From a virus, in IMG/VR virus record IMGVR_UViG_3300031566_000073, positions 1 to 47,578 of that record: a stretch of 47,578 nt of DNA. One strand, given 5' to 3'. Position 1 is the stretch's first letter. Each line of letters begins with the position of its first letter. This document shows, one piece after another, positions 32,681 to 40,608 of this stretch. A program made the position numbers and the translations under genes. The notes beneath the pieces were generated by a model. It made no database searches. It saw only the letters and a program-made list of their open reading frames with translations, and was not told where the DNA came from.

Positions 32681-33336
32681 TTCCCACGCCCTTTCTCAAT
32701 CTCCTCATCTCCCGCACGAATCACCCCAACGCAGCGGTCAAACCATCGCCGCCATTGCCTCTCTGTCATCTTCCGATTGCAGCTCATCCCGCGCCCCGGA
32801 TTCTTGTACCAGCGAATCTCCACGTCCTCGAATTTGAAATTCGGCAGGACGAAGGAACACGTTGCGGCATGATTGTGCTCGGCGCTCCATGTCGCCCATT
32901 TTGCCTTTCGTCCGCAGGTGCAGTGAACGACCTCGCCCCGACCATTGTTCCAAGGGATGCCGTGCTTCTTGCACAATCCGCGGGCGGCGCGATTCCAGCG
33001 CTTCTCCTCGGAGAATCGCTTCGGATATGTGTCGCACAGGGCCGCGTAGTCAGCCTGATAACACGTCGCAGCGTGGGGATGCGTCTCTACCCATTCTTCT
33101 TCGTCCTCGTCGTATCCACAGTCGCAGTCGCCCCAATAATAGGGCCGAAATTCGATGCCCGGAATCTTCGGGTCTACAAGCCAGTCCCAGTCCTTTTGCT
33201 CACGGTTCCAATAGGCGTTGCCGACCATGACAAGCAGCGTTTCCAAAAGCGCGCTGGCGAAGTCGGGCATTTCGTGCTCTGACCAGGCGGCCCCAAACAC
33301 GGCTTGGCCGAGTTCTGGCACATACTGCTTGCTCAT
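32677..33336 (-). CDS. Hypothetical acidic/Cys-containing protein (219 aa)
   Basis: 219 residues beginning MSKQYVPELGQAVF. The centre is very acidic (DCDCGYDEDEEEW), with Cys/His residues spread through (CDCG, HCTCGRKAKW, HNHAATCSF). A metal site or nucleic-acid contact is plausible. It is coupled by ATGA to its upstream neighbour. No known family. Confidence 0.55.
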   Translation of the reverse strand: MSKQYVPELGQAVFGAAWSEHEMPDFASALLETLLVMVGNAYWNREQKDWDWLVDPKIPGIEFRPYYWGDCDCGYDEDEEEWVETHPHAATCYQADYAALCDTYPKRFSEEKRWNRAARGLCKKHGIPWNNGRGEVVHCTCGRKAKWATWSAEHNHAATCSFVLPNFKFEDVEIRWYKNPGRGMSCNRKMTERQWRRWFDRCVGVIRAGDEEIEKGRGK

Positions 33337-33518
33337 TTCCCACTCTCCTTCCCCGCCTGATGCGCCAGCACCACACGCCGGATGCTGTCGCGCGTTTCGC
33401 TATCCTCGCAACTTCCATCCGGCACCCTGCCCAATGCCCACCAGATGAGACAATCGCCAGGATCGACTTTGACGCTGAACGGACAGTCACCGCAACTCGT
33501 GATTCGCCGCAGCTTCAT
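33333..33518 (-). CDS. Small Cys-rich protein
   Basis: 61 residues: MKLRRITSCGDCPF, CLIWWALGRVPDGSCEDSE. GGAGG lies 6 bases before the ATG at 33518. The four Cys and the CGDCPF start resemble the CPFARP proteins at 43 kb, though too short to prove kinship. Confidence 0.6.
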   Translation of the reverse strand: MKLRRITSCGDCPFSVKVDPGDCLIWWALGRVPDGSCEDSETRDSIRRVVLAHQAGKESGK

Positions 33519-33520
33519 CG

Positions 33521-33694
33521 CTAGTCCTCCCAGATGCGAACCAGTTTGTCGGCGGTTTCCCACGCGTCGCCAGCCCTGACGTGCCAGCGCCGCCACCACG
33601 ACCACCACCGCTCGCCACGCTCCGGCATGTTGGCGTAGGCACACCGGACCCACAGTTGCCAGAAATACCAGAGCCGCAGATAGAGCGATTTCAT
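33521..33694 (-). CDS. Trp-rich small protein
   Basis: 57 residues with nine Trp, e.g. LWYFWQLWV and RWWSWWRRW, otherwise basic and amphipathic. It could associate with membranes. GGAGG is 7 bases before the ATG, within the C-terminal codons of the upstream gene. Confidence 0.55.
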   Translation of the reverse strand: MKSLYLRLWYFWQLWVRCAYANMPERGERWWSWWRRWHVRAGDAWETADKLVRIWED

Positions 33695-34005
33695 CGCTTG
33701 GCCTCCTTCGCCGCCGAAGGGGCATCGCCGCTCCCGCCAAACTGTTTCCATGTCCTCATGTTCCGGTAGACTCCGATTGAGAATGTCGGAATGCGGTCGT
33801 GTGCCTTGATGCTGATGGTCAGCTTCCGACAGAGGGCCAAGACGCCCCCATCATCAGGTCCAGCAAACGTATCACCATCCCACTTAATGCATCTGCCTAC
33901 TGCCATGCATTCAGCGTGGTCCTCGTTGCTGCACATACCTGTTCTGATTCGCGGGTATGCCTGGTCCAGTTCCGACCACCGGGTTGTCCAGCCTGTCTTC
34001 TGCAT
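33691..34005 (-). CDS. Hypothetical protein (104 aa)
   Basis: 104 residues starting MQKTGWTTRW, with three Cys in its middle (GMCSNEDHAECMAVGRCIKW). It ends in AKEAKR, codons of which form the next gene's ribosome binding site. The ATG overlaps the stop of the preceding gene (TGATG). Confidence 0.55.
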   Translation of the reverse strand: MQKTGWTTRWSELDQAYPRIRTGMCSNEDHAECMAVGRCIKWDGDTFAGPDDGGVLALCRKLTISIKAHDRIPTFSIGVYRNMRTWKQFGGSGDAPSAAKEAKR

Positions 34006-34250
34006 CACTTGGCCTCCTTAATGCCACGCTCCAAGGCCAACAACAAGGCCGCCCCGCCCCGCAATTCGCCAAGTTCGCGCCGCAACATATCGAGTTCGGC
34101 GCGGGCGTCGCGGAGGTCGAGAACACACTTCCGCATGATCTCGCGCGAGGCGTCGTGGATTACGTCGGGGTCTGGTGGCAAATACTCGAATGCCTCAATG
34201 ACGGCAGCCAACTTGTTGACCGTTTCGGTATCGACGCGCTCAAGACTCAT
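34005..34250 (-). CDS. Small coiled-coil protein
   Basis: 81 residues. A long charged helix (KCVLDLRDARAELDMLRRELGELR) dominates. It ends GIKEAK. The ATG at 34250 overlaps the replication gene's stop (TGATG); a GTG one codon earlier is possible. Confidence 0.55.
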   Translation of the reverse strand: MSLERVDTETVNKLAAVIEAFEYLPPDPDVIHDASREIMRKCVLDLRDARAELDMLRRELGELRGGAALLLALERGIKEAK

Positions 34251-34876
34251 CACTTGCCCTCCTTCGCTTTGATGTCCAACGGCGGTCGCTGAGCAAACAG
34301 TTCTGCCGCCTGTTTCCTGAACTTCGCCAACTTGGCTTCTTTCGACTCCACCCCTTCCGGCGGCGGGCGGTCCCCAGAGACCGCACCGTCGCTTCCTGAA
34401 GGAAGTACAGCCCTCTTAGGCTGTACTTCCGTAGAAGAAGAAGAAGAAGAAACAGAAGAGAGGGTGTTTTTGCTCCTTACGCCCTTCTTACAAGAACCTT
34501 TCCCCCGATACCCTTGCATGTATAAAGCCTGATGTTGCCTGTGTTTATGCCGCCTATCCAGCCTGCGGCAAATGAACCTTACTTTGTCTTTACGAAAACG
34601 CACGTTTCCGACATGTGCGTTCCGAACGTGCATGACAAGCGCGTCAAACTCGTGCGCGGTGCATGGCAACCACTGGCACCAGGCGTCCCGGGCCTTCTCA
34701 ACATGACCCACTTTGTTCTGCCACATGGAGCAGAGCATTTTGATCCATGCCCCCTGTACCCAGAGGGGCGTAGACTGCAAGGCATCGTCGCTCAACCAGT
34801 CGCCGGGATAGAAGGCTTCGCTGAATCGGCGTTCGATTCCGGCCTCCTGTTGGCTCTTGCCCTTCCACTTCGCCAT
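34250..34876 (-). CDS. Replisome-organiser-like / DUF1376-like replication protein
   Basis: 208 residues. The N-terminal domain (about 18-105) has FYPGDWLSDDALQS, WVQGAWIKMLCSMW and VRFICRRLDRRHKHRQ, the pattern of helical replication-initiation domains (DnaD/DUF1376-like) that bind origins or load helicase. A poly-Ser linker (SSVSSSSSS) and a charged C-terminus follow. It ends AKEGK. A perfect 12-bp inverted repeat lies in its linker coding region. No helicase gene is in the window, so host or outside genes must supply it. Confidence 0.6.
   Translation of the reverse strand: MAKWKGKSQQEAGIERRFSEAFYPGDWLSDDALQSTPLWVQGAWIKMLCSMWQNKVGHVEKARDAWCQWLPCTAHEFDALVMHVRNAHVGNVRFRKDKVRFICRRLDRRHKHRQHQALYMQGYRGKGSCKKGVRSKNTLSSVSSSSSSTEVQPKRAVLPSGSDGAVSGDRPPPEGVESKEAKLAKFRKQAAELFAQRPPLDIKAKEGK
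34401..34430. repeat. Perfect 12-bp inverted repeat inside the replication gene
   Basis: GGAAGTACAGCC and its exact complement GGCTGTACTTCC flank a 6-base loop. An adjacent shorter repeat, CTTCCT-GA-AGGAAG, overlaps its left side, and a purine-run (AAG)n lies at 34432-34450. All of this lies in the linker region of a replication-initiator-like gene. It may be an origin or an operator. Confidence 0.65.
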
Positions 34877-34896
34877 ATCACACCTCAGAACATGGT

Positions 34897-35712
34897 CTAC
34901 TGCGCCGCCTCGATGCGGCGCTTGGTTAACTCAATCTGTGATTCCCTCACGTCAACGCCGATAGCCTTCCTGCCCCAGCGCAGGGCCACGGCTACGGTCG
35001 TTCCGCTGCCAAGGAACGGATCGAGGACCGTCCCGCCCGGCGGGCAAAAACAGCGGACGAACGGCTCGACCAGGGCCTCGGGAAACGGGGCCTCGCCCTC
35101 GTGAGCAATCTCGTCGCCGATGTTGCCGCCGCCCGCCGCTCCGCAGTCGATGATGTTGCCAGGGTTGGCGAGTTCCGGCGGTTTGTAGTGGCCATGAACG
35201 CGCTGCCCGTCGGCCTGTCGATGCGACGGCCTGCCCCCCGGCTTGTACTTCGGAGGGTGTCCCGTTGCCGTATTCTCTGACCACGGCAGCTCACCGCCAT
35301 TGGTGCAACAGATGATGAACTCGTAGTCATTCCGCCACCAGTCGGGGCCGCCCGAGCCGGGGATGCCGACGCGGCGGTAGACGGGCGGCTTGCGGAGGTG
35401 GACCCCTGCCCGGTGCAGGTCCGCCATGAGCAGCGCCGGCGTTGCAGACCAGCGGAACTTGCGCGTCCGCCCCTCAACGACGAAGCCCACGAGGCCCTTG
35501 CTGACCCGGAGGCTCGCCCGTACCACCTCGACCATCCAGTCAACCCAGTCCTGCCCTTTGAGCTTGAAATCCATGTCGTAGGTTCGCGCGTCCTCGTAGG
35601 GCGGCGAGCCGAACACGAGATCGACCGACGCCGCAGGCATGGCGGCCATGAGCGGCAGCCAGTCGCCGCGGATAAGCTGCACGTCGCCGATGGAGATGCG
35701 GTCAAACGGCAT
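34897..35712 (-). CDS. DNA methyltransferase (N4-cytosine / N6-adenine type)
   Basis: 271 residues. The catalytic motif is SPPY (36-39), the form frequent in N4-cytosine enzymes; the SAM-binding motif is DPFLGSGTT (231-239) near the C-terminus, so it is in the beta arrangement. A 100-residue target-recognition region lies between. The start overlaps the Mom-like gene by 11 bases. No restriction endonuclease gene is adjacent, so it is probably protective or part of genome modification. Target unknown. Confidence 0.85.
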   Translation of the reverse strand: MPFDRISIGDVQLIRGDWLPLMAAMPAASVDLVFGSPPYEDARTYDMDFKLKGQDWVDWMVEVVRASLRVSKGLVGFVVEGRTRKFRWSATPALLMADLHRAGVHLRKPPVYRRVGIPGSGGPDWWRNDYEFIICCTNGGELPWSENTATGHPPKYKPGGRPSHRQADGQRVHGHYKPPELANPGNIIDCGAAGGGNIGDEIAHEGEAPFPEALVEPFVRCFCPPGGTVLDPFLGSGTTVAVALRWGRKAIGVDVRESQIELTKRRIEAAQ

Positions 35713-36220
35713 CGAATATCCTTAATTGTGCATTGCTCGGAAGCATCGGAGTCGGCATCGCCCTTGGCAACATCTGCCAGACCCAGAGACCCTGCTTTGT
35801 GAAGCCCACATGCTCAAAACCTGCTTTCCGATAACACCGGCCGGGGTCGCGCTTATGTCGGACTTTGCGGCCATCTACGAATGTCACGATGCCCAACTCT
35901 GGTACATTGGGCCAATACCACTGGGTAATCGCCACCGCCTCAGTAATCATGTCGCTCGCTCGCTGTCCGCCTTCTCGGCGGAAACATGAGTTGACCCACG
36001 CGCCCGCCCATTCGTGTTTGACATATTGCGCGAAGGGCCACGATGTTACCCACAAGGCTTGCGGACGAAATAGTACGAGACATCGGCCCGGCGGAACGAA
36101 TTGCGGCGTACCGGGCTTTTGGCGATTGTAATGACGGTCAGCTAGGGCGACAGCCGCCGGCTCGGCACGATGCGACACCCGCCAGGCACTCACGTCGCCG
36201 ATGTTCACGCGGTCACTCAC
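35702..36220 (-). CDS. Mom-like / GNAT-fold protein, DNA modification candidate
   Basis: 172 residues from a GTG at 36220 behind GGAGG. It has RHYNRQKPGTPQFVPPGR, WVTSWPFAQYVKHEW, and then ASDMITEAVAITQWYWP, TFVDGRKV and CYRKAGFEHVGF. The last block has the order of the C-terminal half of phage Mu Mom (charged helix, I-x-F-x-D strand, Y-R-x-A/S-G-F), a GNAT-like enzyme that modifies adenine in DNA. Overlapping a DNA methyltransferase gene strengthens a DNA-modification role. Family similarity is by eye, so function is a hypothesis. Confidence 0.5.
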   Translation of the reverse strand: MSDRVNIGDVSAWRVSHRAEPAAVALADRHYNRQKPGTPQFVPPGRCLVLFRPQALWVTSWPFAQYVKHEWAGAWVNSCFRREGGQRASDMITEAVAITQWYWPNVPELGIVTFVDGRKVRHKRDPGRCYRKAGFEHVGFTKQGLWVWQMLPRAMPTPMLPSNAQLRIFDAV

Positions 36221-36633
36221 GCCCGGCCTCCGATTTCAGGGGCCGAAGGATAGTAGCCCAGTGTGATCGCCACCTTTTTCGCGTCATACACCTTGTCTTT
36301 GTACGTGCCCAACTCCCGCGCTATCGCTAGGCCCGACATGCCCCGTCGCAGGCGCTCAGCAACCTGTAAGGCGAAGGCCGGGGTCATGCGGAAGCTCTTG
36401 GGGTGCGTGTTGCCTCGGACGTTGCGGGGAAGAGCGAGGAGCCTCGCCTGCTCGATGCGGTCCAATCGCTGAATCTCCTTGATGCGGGGCTCGCGTGCGG
36501 CGACGATGGCGGCGTTGTGCCGGTGGATAGCCTCGCGCTCCTCGGGCGTCGTCCAGACGGCATCGCTGTCGTGGGCAGTCATAACCAGGCGCCGGTCGTG
36601 CAGAACCTCATTCATCCGTATCCGCAATCGCAT
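36217..36633 (-). CDS. Putative DNA-binding protein with C-terminal HTH
   Basis: 138 residues from ATG 36633, behind GAAGGAGG. A central helix (EREAIHRHNAAIVAAREPRI) leads to an HTH-like segment, MSGLAIARELGTYKDKVYDAKKVA (about residues 104-127). It overlaps the Mom-like gene by 4 bases. A local regulator is likely. Confidence 0.55.
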   Translation of the reverse strand: MRLRIRMNEVLHDRRLVMTAHDSDAVWTTPEEREAIHRHNAAIVAAREPRIKEIQRLDRIEQARLLALPRNVRGNTHPKSFRMTPAFALQVAERLRRGMSGLAIARELGTYKDKVYDAKKVAITLGYYPSAPEIGGRA

Positions 36634-37099
36634 CGCCGCCCTCCTTCGCCGCCTGACCTTGGCATCCGTTGATAATAAATCCACCGCATCCGACGACCTT
36701 CGACGGGTCCAAAACAGCGAACAGGTAGTGTTCTCTGTCTGGCTTGAACGTCTTTTGAAGTTCCATTGGCAGCGGGTCATGGACTATCTTTCCGTCCAGA
36801 CCGACAACGACGTGGCCGAGTCCGCCTGGGTACGTATGACCACACATGATGTGGTGCAGCCCCTTCTGTTTGGCAAAGAACTCGTCCTCAATGCTCTCCG
36901 GGTTTTTCTTGTCGAACTGCACATGCACGAGTGTTATATTGTGGCCTGATAGCCACTCTGCGGCTGCCGCAACATGGTCTTTGTGGTCGCGGCAGAAATG
37001 TGGTATTGACGCAAGAGGGATTTCGAGAATCGAGGCCAAACACGCTGGAAAGCAGTTCCCCTCCAGCCTACCAAAAGAGGTCTGAAATACTCTACGCAC
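36608..37099 (-). CDS. Papain-like fold protein
   Basis: 163 residues from a GTG at 37099. QTSFGRLEGNCFPACLASIL (Cys16) and GHVVVGLDGKIVHDPLP (His95, Asp107) give Cys and His/Asp at the spacing of C39/NlpC-type papain-like enzymes. Such phage proteins are widely annotated but their substrate is unknown. It contains further Cys near the C-terminus (GCGGF, NGCQG). Confidence 0.55.
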   Translation of the reverse strand: MRRVFQTSFGRLEGNCFPACLASILEIPLASIPHFCRDHKDHVAAAAEWLSGHNITLVHVQFDKKNPESIEDEFFAKQKGLHHIMCGHTYPGGLGHVVVGLDGKIVHDPLPMELQKTFKPDREHYLFAVLDPSKVVGCGGFIINGCQGQAAKEGGDAIADTDE

Positions 37100-37322
37100 C
37101 GCCGTCCTCCTTCGCCGCCTTAGCCGCCTCGCGGCTCGCGCAGAATAGGTACTCGCTCTCCCCGCTCGGGTCCGGCCCGGCGTATCCGGGCAGGCACGAG
37201 GCCGGGCTGCCCCCGCAGACGATCAGATCATCCAGCGGGCAGCCGCACTCTGCATAGGGGTTGCACAGTCCGTCATAGCCGTTATCCTTTAACCACGCGG
37301 TCAGAATGTCCTGGCAGTTCAT
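37092..37322 (-). CDS. Small Cys-rich conserved phage protein
   Basis: 76 residues. MNCQDILTAWLKDNGYDGL, then CGCPLDDLIVC and ASCLPGY. Short phage proteins of this form are frequent; role unknown. GGAG is 7 bases upstream. The last codons (AAKEDGGA) contain the SD for the papain-like gene. Confidence 0.65.
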   Translation of the reverse strand: MNCQDILTAWLKDNGYDGLCNPYAECGCPLDDLIVCGGSPASCLPGYAGPDPSGESEYLFCASREAAKAAKEDGGA

Positions 37323-37355
37323 GATTGCTCCTTCCCCATCACCATCGCCCCGGTT

Positions 37356-37559
37356 CTAATCTCCGCACAGGATGCGCCACGCCCGCCTGAACCTATTGCG
37401 CGATGCCTTGCTCTGTGGTTCTGCGGCCCGATACATCGGCATTGGCTGCACGGGCCATTGCCAACCTATCCCCTGGACATGCTCTGGCTCAGCGCCGGCC
37501 CATTTGCCGCTTGGGGTATTCGGATCGTACATGTCGCCATCCAATGCCGCGTCACACAT
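37356..37559 (-). CDS. Hypothetical protein (67 aa)
   Basis: 67 residues, Trp/Pro-rich middle (GWQWPVQPMPMY), basic C-terminus (KASRNRFRRAWR). GGAG lies 8 bases before the ATG. No family recognised. Confidence 0.55.
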   Translation of the reverse strand: MCDAALDGDMYDPNTPSGKWAGAEPEHVQGIGWQWPVQPMPMYRAAEPQSKASRNRFRRAWRILCGD

Positions 37560-37560
37560 A

Positions 37561-38094
37561 CTAATTCTCCTTTCCTAAGACCATCGCCCCGGTTCTCAAC
37601 TGGTCTGCCACAGTTACCGCTATCGCCAGCGCCGCCCACAGGTCGCGCTTGAGGCCGTAGAGCGGGCCGGGCGCGGCCTTAGTGCCGACAGCCTTGTCCT
37701 TGCCGGGTCCGAAGCGGTCGATCAGCGCCGCCCGGACATCGGCATCCTTCGCCCGAACCGAGTTGCACAAGTGGAGCTTCACGTCGCGGCGGTAGATGCG
37801 TTGCGCCGGGGCGAACATGCCCAAATCCCAAGCGTGCGCGAGCCGACCGGCGGCAAAGCAGGTTTCAAAGACTTCCTGACCAACGCGCATCCCGTAGCAG
37901 GCTACGCGCTCGATGGCGCAGGCCTCGGGTCTGTCATGCGCCCCGTTACACGCCATCGCCTCGATGTAGTTCTCTAGGGTATGATTGTCGTGGATAGCGG
38001 AATTGAGGACGATTCCGGGATACGGTTCGCCCTGAAAGACAATCCACGCGCTCTGGACAGGGCCAGGGTCCACGGCGAGTATACTGTGGGTCAC
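37561..38094 (-). CDS. RuvC-like Holliday junction resolvase
   Basis: 177 residues from a GTG at 38094 behind GAGG. RNase-H-fold acids are visible: SILAVDPG (Asp9), ACAIERV (Glu62) and RDLWAALAIAV (Asp151). This is the pattern of phage RuvC-like resolvases, which cut branched DNA before packaging or in recombination. The central HLCNSVRAKDADVRAAL is typical of the phage branch. The RecT-like and nuclease genes lie 1-4 kb away. Confidence 0.75.
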   Translation of the reverse strand: MTHSILAVDPGPVQSAWIVFQGEPYPGIVLNSAIHDNHTLENYIEAMACNGAHDRPEACAIERVACYGMRVGQEVFETCFAAGRLAHAWDLGMFAPAQRIYRRDVKLHLCNSVRAKDADVRAALIDRFGPGKDKAVGTKAAPGPLYGLKRDLWAALAIAVTVADQLRTGAMVLGKEN

Positions 38095-38139
38095 AGCATC
38101 CTCGATTCTTCAGTCGCTACAGGTTACAGCCCCCTTGCG

Positions 38140-38379
38140 TTACGGCATGCGCACGAGTTTCTGCACTTGCGCCCTTACTTCCTCAATCGCGTCATGGCTG
38201 CCCCGGCGGAATCCCGCCTCGAAAGCTTGTTGAATCACGCCGCAATCGAGCACTCCGCATTCGAAACAGAATAGTTTGGCGCACCAACTCCCGTCCGCGG
38301 CGGCTTTAACGTCAATGTCATCAATCGGGTTGCCGCACGTTGGGCATTTCAAAATGTACTCTTGCGAACGCCTCGCCAT
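38140..38379 (-). CDS. Zinc-ribbon protein
   Basis: 79 residues. CPTCGN (Cys 12,15), then LFCFECGVLDCG, give a four-Cys ribbon; the C-terminus is helical. It starts just after the stop at 38381. Confidence 0.6.
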   Translation of the reverse strand: MARRSQEYILKCPTCGNPIDDIDVKAAADGSWCAKLFCFECGVLDCGVIQQAFEAGFRRGSHDAIEEVRAQVQKLVRMP

Positions 38380-38380
38380 C

Positions 38381-38512
38381 TCACGCCTCCTCCGCCTTCT
38401 CGACGGTCACGGTCACGCGGCGGCAATCACGGTATGATTTTATGTTGAATAGCAGCTTGCAATGCGATTCGGCGAGGCATTCTCGATGCTCTTCATCGCC
38501 ACAAAGCGCCAT
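38381..38512 (-). CDS. Small Cys-rich protein (43 aa), overlapping
   Basis: 43 residues: MALCGDEEHRECLAESHCKL, ending VTVEKAEEA. It overlaps the 3' part of the gene at 38440-38643 in another frame. The C-terminal codons supply the GGAGG for the next gene. The ribosome binding site is weak; the reading frame looks protein-like but a frameshift from the neighbour cannot be excluded. Confidence 0.4.
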   Translation of the reverse strand: MALCGDEEHRECLAESHCKLLFNIKSYRDCRRVTVTVEKAEEA

Positions 38513-38643
38513 CGGGGAAATGTTGCCAATTCGCCGTCATAGGGATACGTTGTGCGCTTGCACCCACAGACCGCGCAAGTCTCGACCGTTTCGCCATCCA
38601 CGGGCGTTGTGCCACGCCACAACGGGCTTTCTTCTCGACTCAT
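38440..38643 (-). CDS. Small protein with Cys pair
   Basis: 67 residues: MSREESPLWRGTTP, then CAVCGCKRTTY. GGAGGAG is 7 bases before the ATG. The C-terminal third overlaps the 43-residue frame. Confidence 0.5.
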   Translation of the reverse strand: MSREESPLWRGTTPVDGETVETCAVCGCKRTTYPYDGELATFPRWRFVAMKSIENASPNRIASCYST

Positions 38644-38658
38644 GGTCGGCTCCTCCTT

Positions 38659-38913
38659 TCAACAATATCCTTTATCGTGGGCCTCGATGGCGGCGATGGC
38701 GAGCGCTGCCACCTTGATCATATTCTCTCGGAACTGACAACCCTCGCGCTCGTTGCGGAACACCTTCGCTGCGGCGCGACCGGCATAAGCCATGATGTAA
38801 GCCAGCCAGTCGTTTCGGCTATTGCCTCGGTCGAAGGCATCGGTGTCGCCGCCATGCTTTAACTCCCGCTGCCGATTCCGCTCAGCCACAACTTCTTCCA
38901 GAATGGTGTTCAT
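38659..38913 (-). CDS. Conserved phage helical protein
   Basis: 84 residues from ATG 38913. ILEEVVAERNRQRELKHGGD, NDWLAYIMAYAGRAAAKVF and FRENMIKVAALAIAAIEAH form a small all-alpha protein, a common phage hypothetical near nucleotide or recombination genes. Confidence 0.65.
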   Translation of the reverse strand: MNTILEEVVAERNRQRELKHGGDTDAFDRGNSRNDWLAYIMAYAGRAAAKVFRNEREGCQFRENMIKVAALAIAAIEAHDKGYC

Positions 38914-39031
38914 TGCGTGATTCCTAAAAATTATGCAGTTCAGACAAAAACCACCACGACCACATGCCCCAGCCGCCCCAATGGCGGACAGAATTTGCGC
39001 ATCATTATTTTGTCTCTCTCCGCCTGGCCGC

Positions 39032-39193
39032 TTAGTCGTCGAACTTGACAATCGCATCCTTGAGTTCGGCGAGGGTGATTTCCTTCGTTGTGCCCCCAGT
39101 ACCGTCGCAGGCAGTACACCCATCGTCCTTGCCGTTACAGGCCGGGCAGATAAGCCAGATCATTATCGTCGAATTCAACGGTATCTCGTCCAT
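39032..39193 (-). CDS. Small zinc-finger protein (53 aa)
   Basis: 53 residues from ATG 39193. CPACNGKDDGCTACDGTGG is a CxxC-CxxCxGxG knuckle, DnaJ-like. The upstream stop lies 2 bases before the ATG. GAGGGCGAG is the ribosome binding site. Confidence 0.55.
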   Translation of the reverse strand: MDEIPLNSTIMIWLICPACNGKDDGCTACDGTGGTTKEITLAELKDAIVKFDD

Positions 39194-39194
39194 C

Positions 39195-39413
39195 TCACTC
39201 GCCCTCCGATTGCTTGTCCGCGTGCAAGGGACGTTCAGACCAATGATAGTGGCAACGTTGGCAATGCCGCTCCATGCGCTCGCGATACTCGTCCACATAT
39301 GCCCGCCCATTCAACCAAGAACGTTGTCCGGCCGCGAAATGAGTCGTGGATACATCGCCGCTGCCGCATTTGGGACACTTGCCGGTCGCGTTGAACAGTG
39401 GTAAGTTACCCAT
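39195..39413 (-). CDS. Zinc-ribbon protein (72 aa)
   Basis: 72 residues. CPKCGSGDV and HCQRCHYHWSE give a classic ribbon; the tail is charged. The start overlaps the nuclease gene's stop by 8 bases. Confidence 0.65.
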   Translation of the reverse strand: MGNLPLFNATGKCPKCGSGDVSTTHFAAGQRSWLNGRAYVDEYRERMERHCQRCHYHWSERPLHADKQSEGE

Positions 39414-40608
39414 CGCCTCGTTCTCCTTCCGATTGCTTGCCGCCCAGTCCGAACCGAACCGTCACGTCGGGCTCGCTCAGGTCGCCGACGACCATTGCAA
39501 CCTGGCCGCTCTTGTCACGCTTGACGAGCCGCTTGACCGCCTCGGCGTCGATGCGCAGTACGCCCAGCGGGTCGTCCTCGTCCTCGTTGGGGGATTCGAC
39601 CAGTTCGCCGACGCGCCGGGCCAAGGCCAGGGGGTTGCGGAACTTGCGGCTCTCCGTGGTTGTGAATCGCCACGCTTGGCCGTTGCCGGCCGATACCGCC
39701 CCGCCATTGGCCTCTGCGTAAGTCCTGAGCGACCGTTTGAGTCCCCGTTCCTTCGCGCCCTGGACCGCCAGCCACGCGCCCACGGCCTCGGCCTGCTCGC
39801 GGGTCTCTATGACGTACTGACCGTCCACCTGGGGCAACCTGAGCAGTTCAAAGGTGTCGCCCACGCGAATTACCGGCTCGTCAGGCAGGGCAAGGGGACA
39901 GCGGCCCATGCACGGGCAGACTTTCGATCCGTCCTGCGTGCCACAATTGACGTTGCAGCCCCAGGGCAGGATATGCTCGCGGCCATCAATCTCCGCAAAC
40001 AGCTTGGCAAGCTCCTTCTCGAAGCGCGCCATGTCGTCCCAACCGAACGACGCGGTAGATCGCTTGCCGCCCATCCGCAGATACCAGACCGTGAACTTGT
40101 AGACCTGGAACGAACCCTTGGTCAGTTTCCAGGCACAGTAGGCGTACCACCGGGCCTGAAAGTCTGCCGCCAGGTCGTCGTCGGTCATGGTCGCCCAGCC
40201 GCTTTTCCAGTCGGCGATTTCGAGAACCACATCGTTGTCGGCGCGCACCAAGTCCGGTTGCCAGCGCAGCTCAGACCCGTCACGAAACGGCACATACCGC
40301 AACTCGTCAATCAACTGGAATGTCTCAGGCCGGAACCGCCACTTGCGGAAATCCTGTAGGAACGATTCAACCTCATTGCGCCAGCGGGCAGGCACCGGCT
40401 TCAGGCCCTCCTTGGCAATCCACGACCAGTCCTGAGGCGCGCCGGTCACCTTCAGGTGCCGCAGGTAGGCAGCAATCACCGCGTGCGTCTCGATGCCAAT
40501 CTGGGCCGGGTCGCCGGGATGGTCCTTAACCGCGCCGTCCTCGATTGCCCAGTAGAGCAGCGGGCACTCTCGGTATCGCTGGATGGTTGACCGGCGGCGG
40601 GTGGTCAT
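39406..40608 (-). CDS. PD-(D/E)XK nuclease, Cas4/RecB-like, with Cys cluster
   Basis: 400 residues. The catalytic core is WQPDLVRADNDV (Asp119) and IADWKSG (Asp133, Lys135), then QARWYAY (Gln151, Tyr155), the QxxxY of RecB-family nucleases. Cys15 and the cluster CNVNC ... CPCMGRC (218-237) match the positions of 4Fe-4S ligands in Cas4 and AddB-type enzymes. It likely resects DNA ends for the RecT-like protein two genes upstream. The start overlaps the Cys-cluster gene (TGATG). Confidence 0.8.
   Translation of the reverse strand: MTTRRRSTIQRYRECPLLYWAIEDGAVKDHPGDPAQIGIETHAVIAAYLRHLKVTGAPQDWSWIAKEGLKPVPARWRNEVESFLQDFRKWRFRPETFQLIDELRYVPFRDGSELRWQPDLVRADNDVVLEIADWKSGWATMTDDDLAADFQARWYAYCAWKLTKGSFQVYKFTVWYLRMGGKRSTASFGWDDMARFEKELAKLFAEIDGREHILPWGCNVNCGTQDGSKVCPCMGRCPLALPDEPVIRVGDTFELLRLPQVDGQYVIETREQAEAVGAWLAVQGAKERGLKRSLRTYAEANGGAVSAGNGQAWRFTTTESRKFRNPLALARRVGELVESPNEDEDDPLGVLRIDAEAVKRLVKRDKSGQVAMVVGDLSEPDVTVRFGLGGKQSEGERGDG

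Noticed and set aside
37600-38120. Extra copies of the GGTTACGGTT element (partial matches such as GGTTACAG, AGTTACCG)
   Set aside because: Only six or fewer bases match and they are not positioned before starts consistently.
38913-39031. 21-codon frame (ATG near 39005) with a Val-rich end
   Set aside because: A GGAGAG precedes it, but it is too short and low-complexity to separate from chance.
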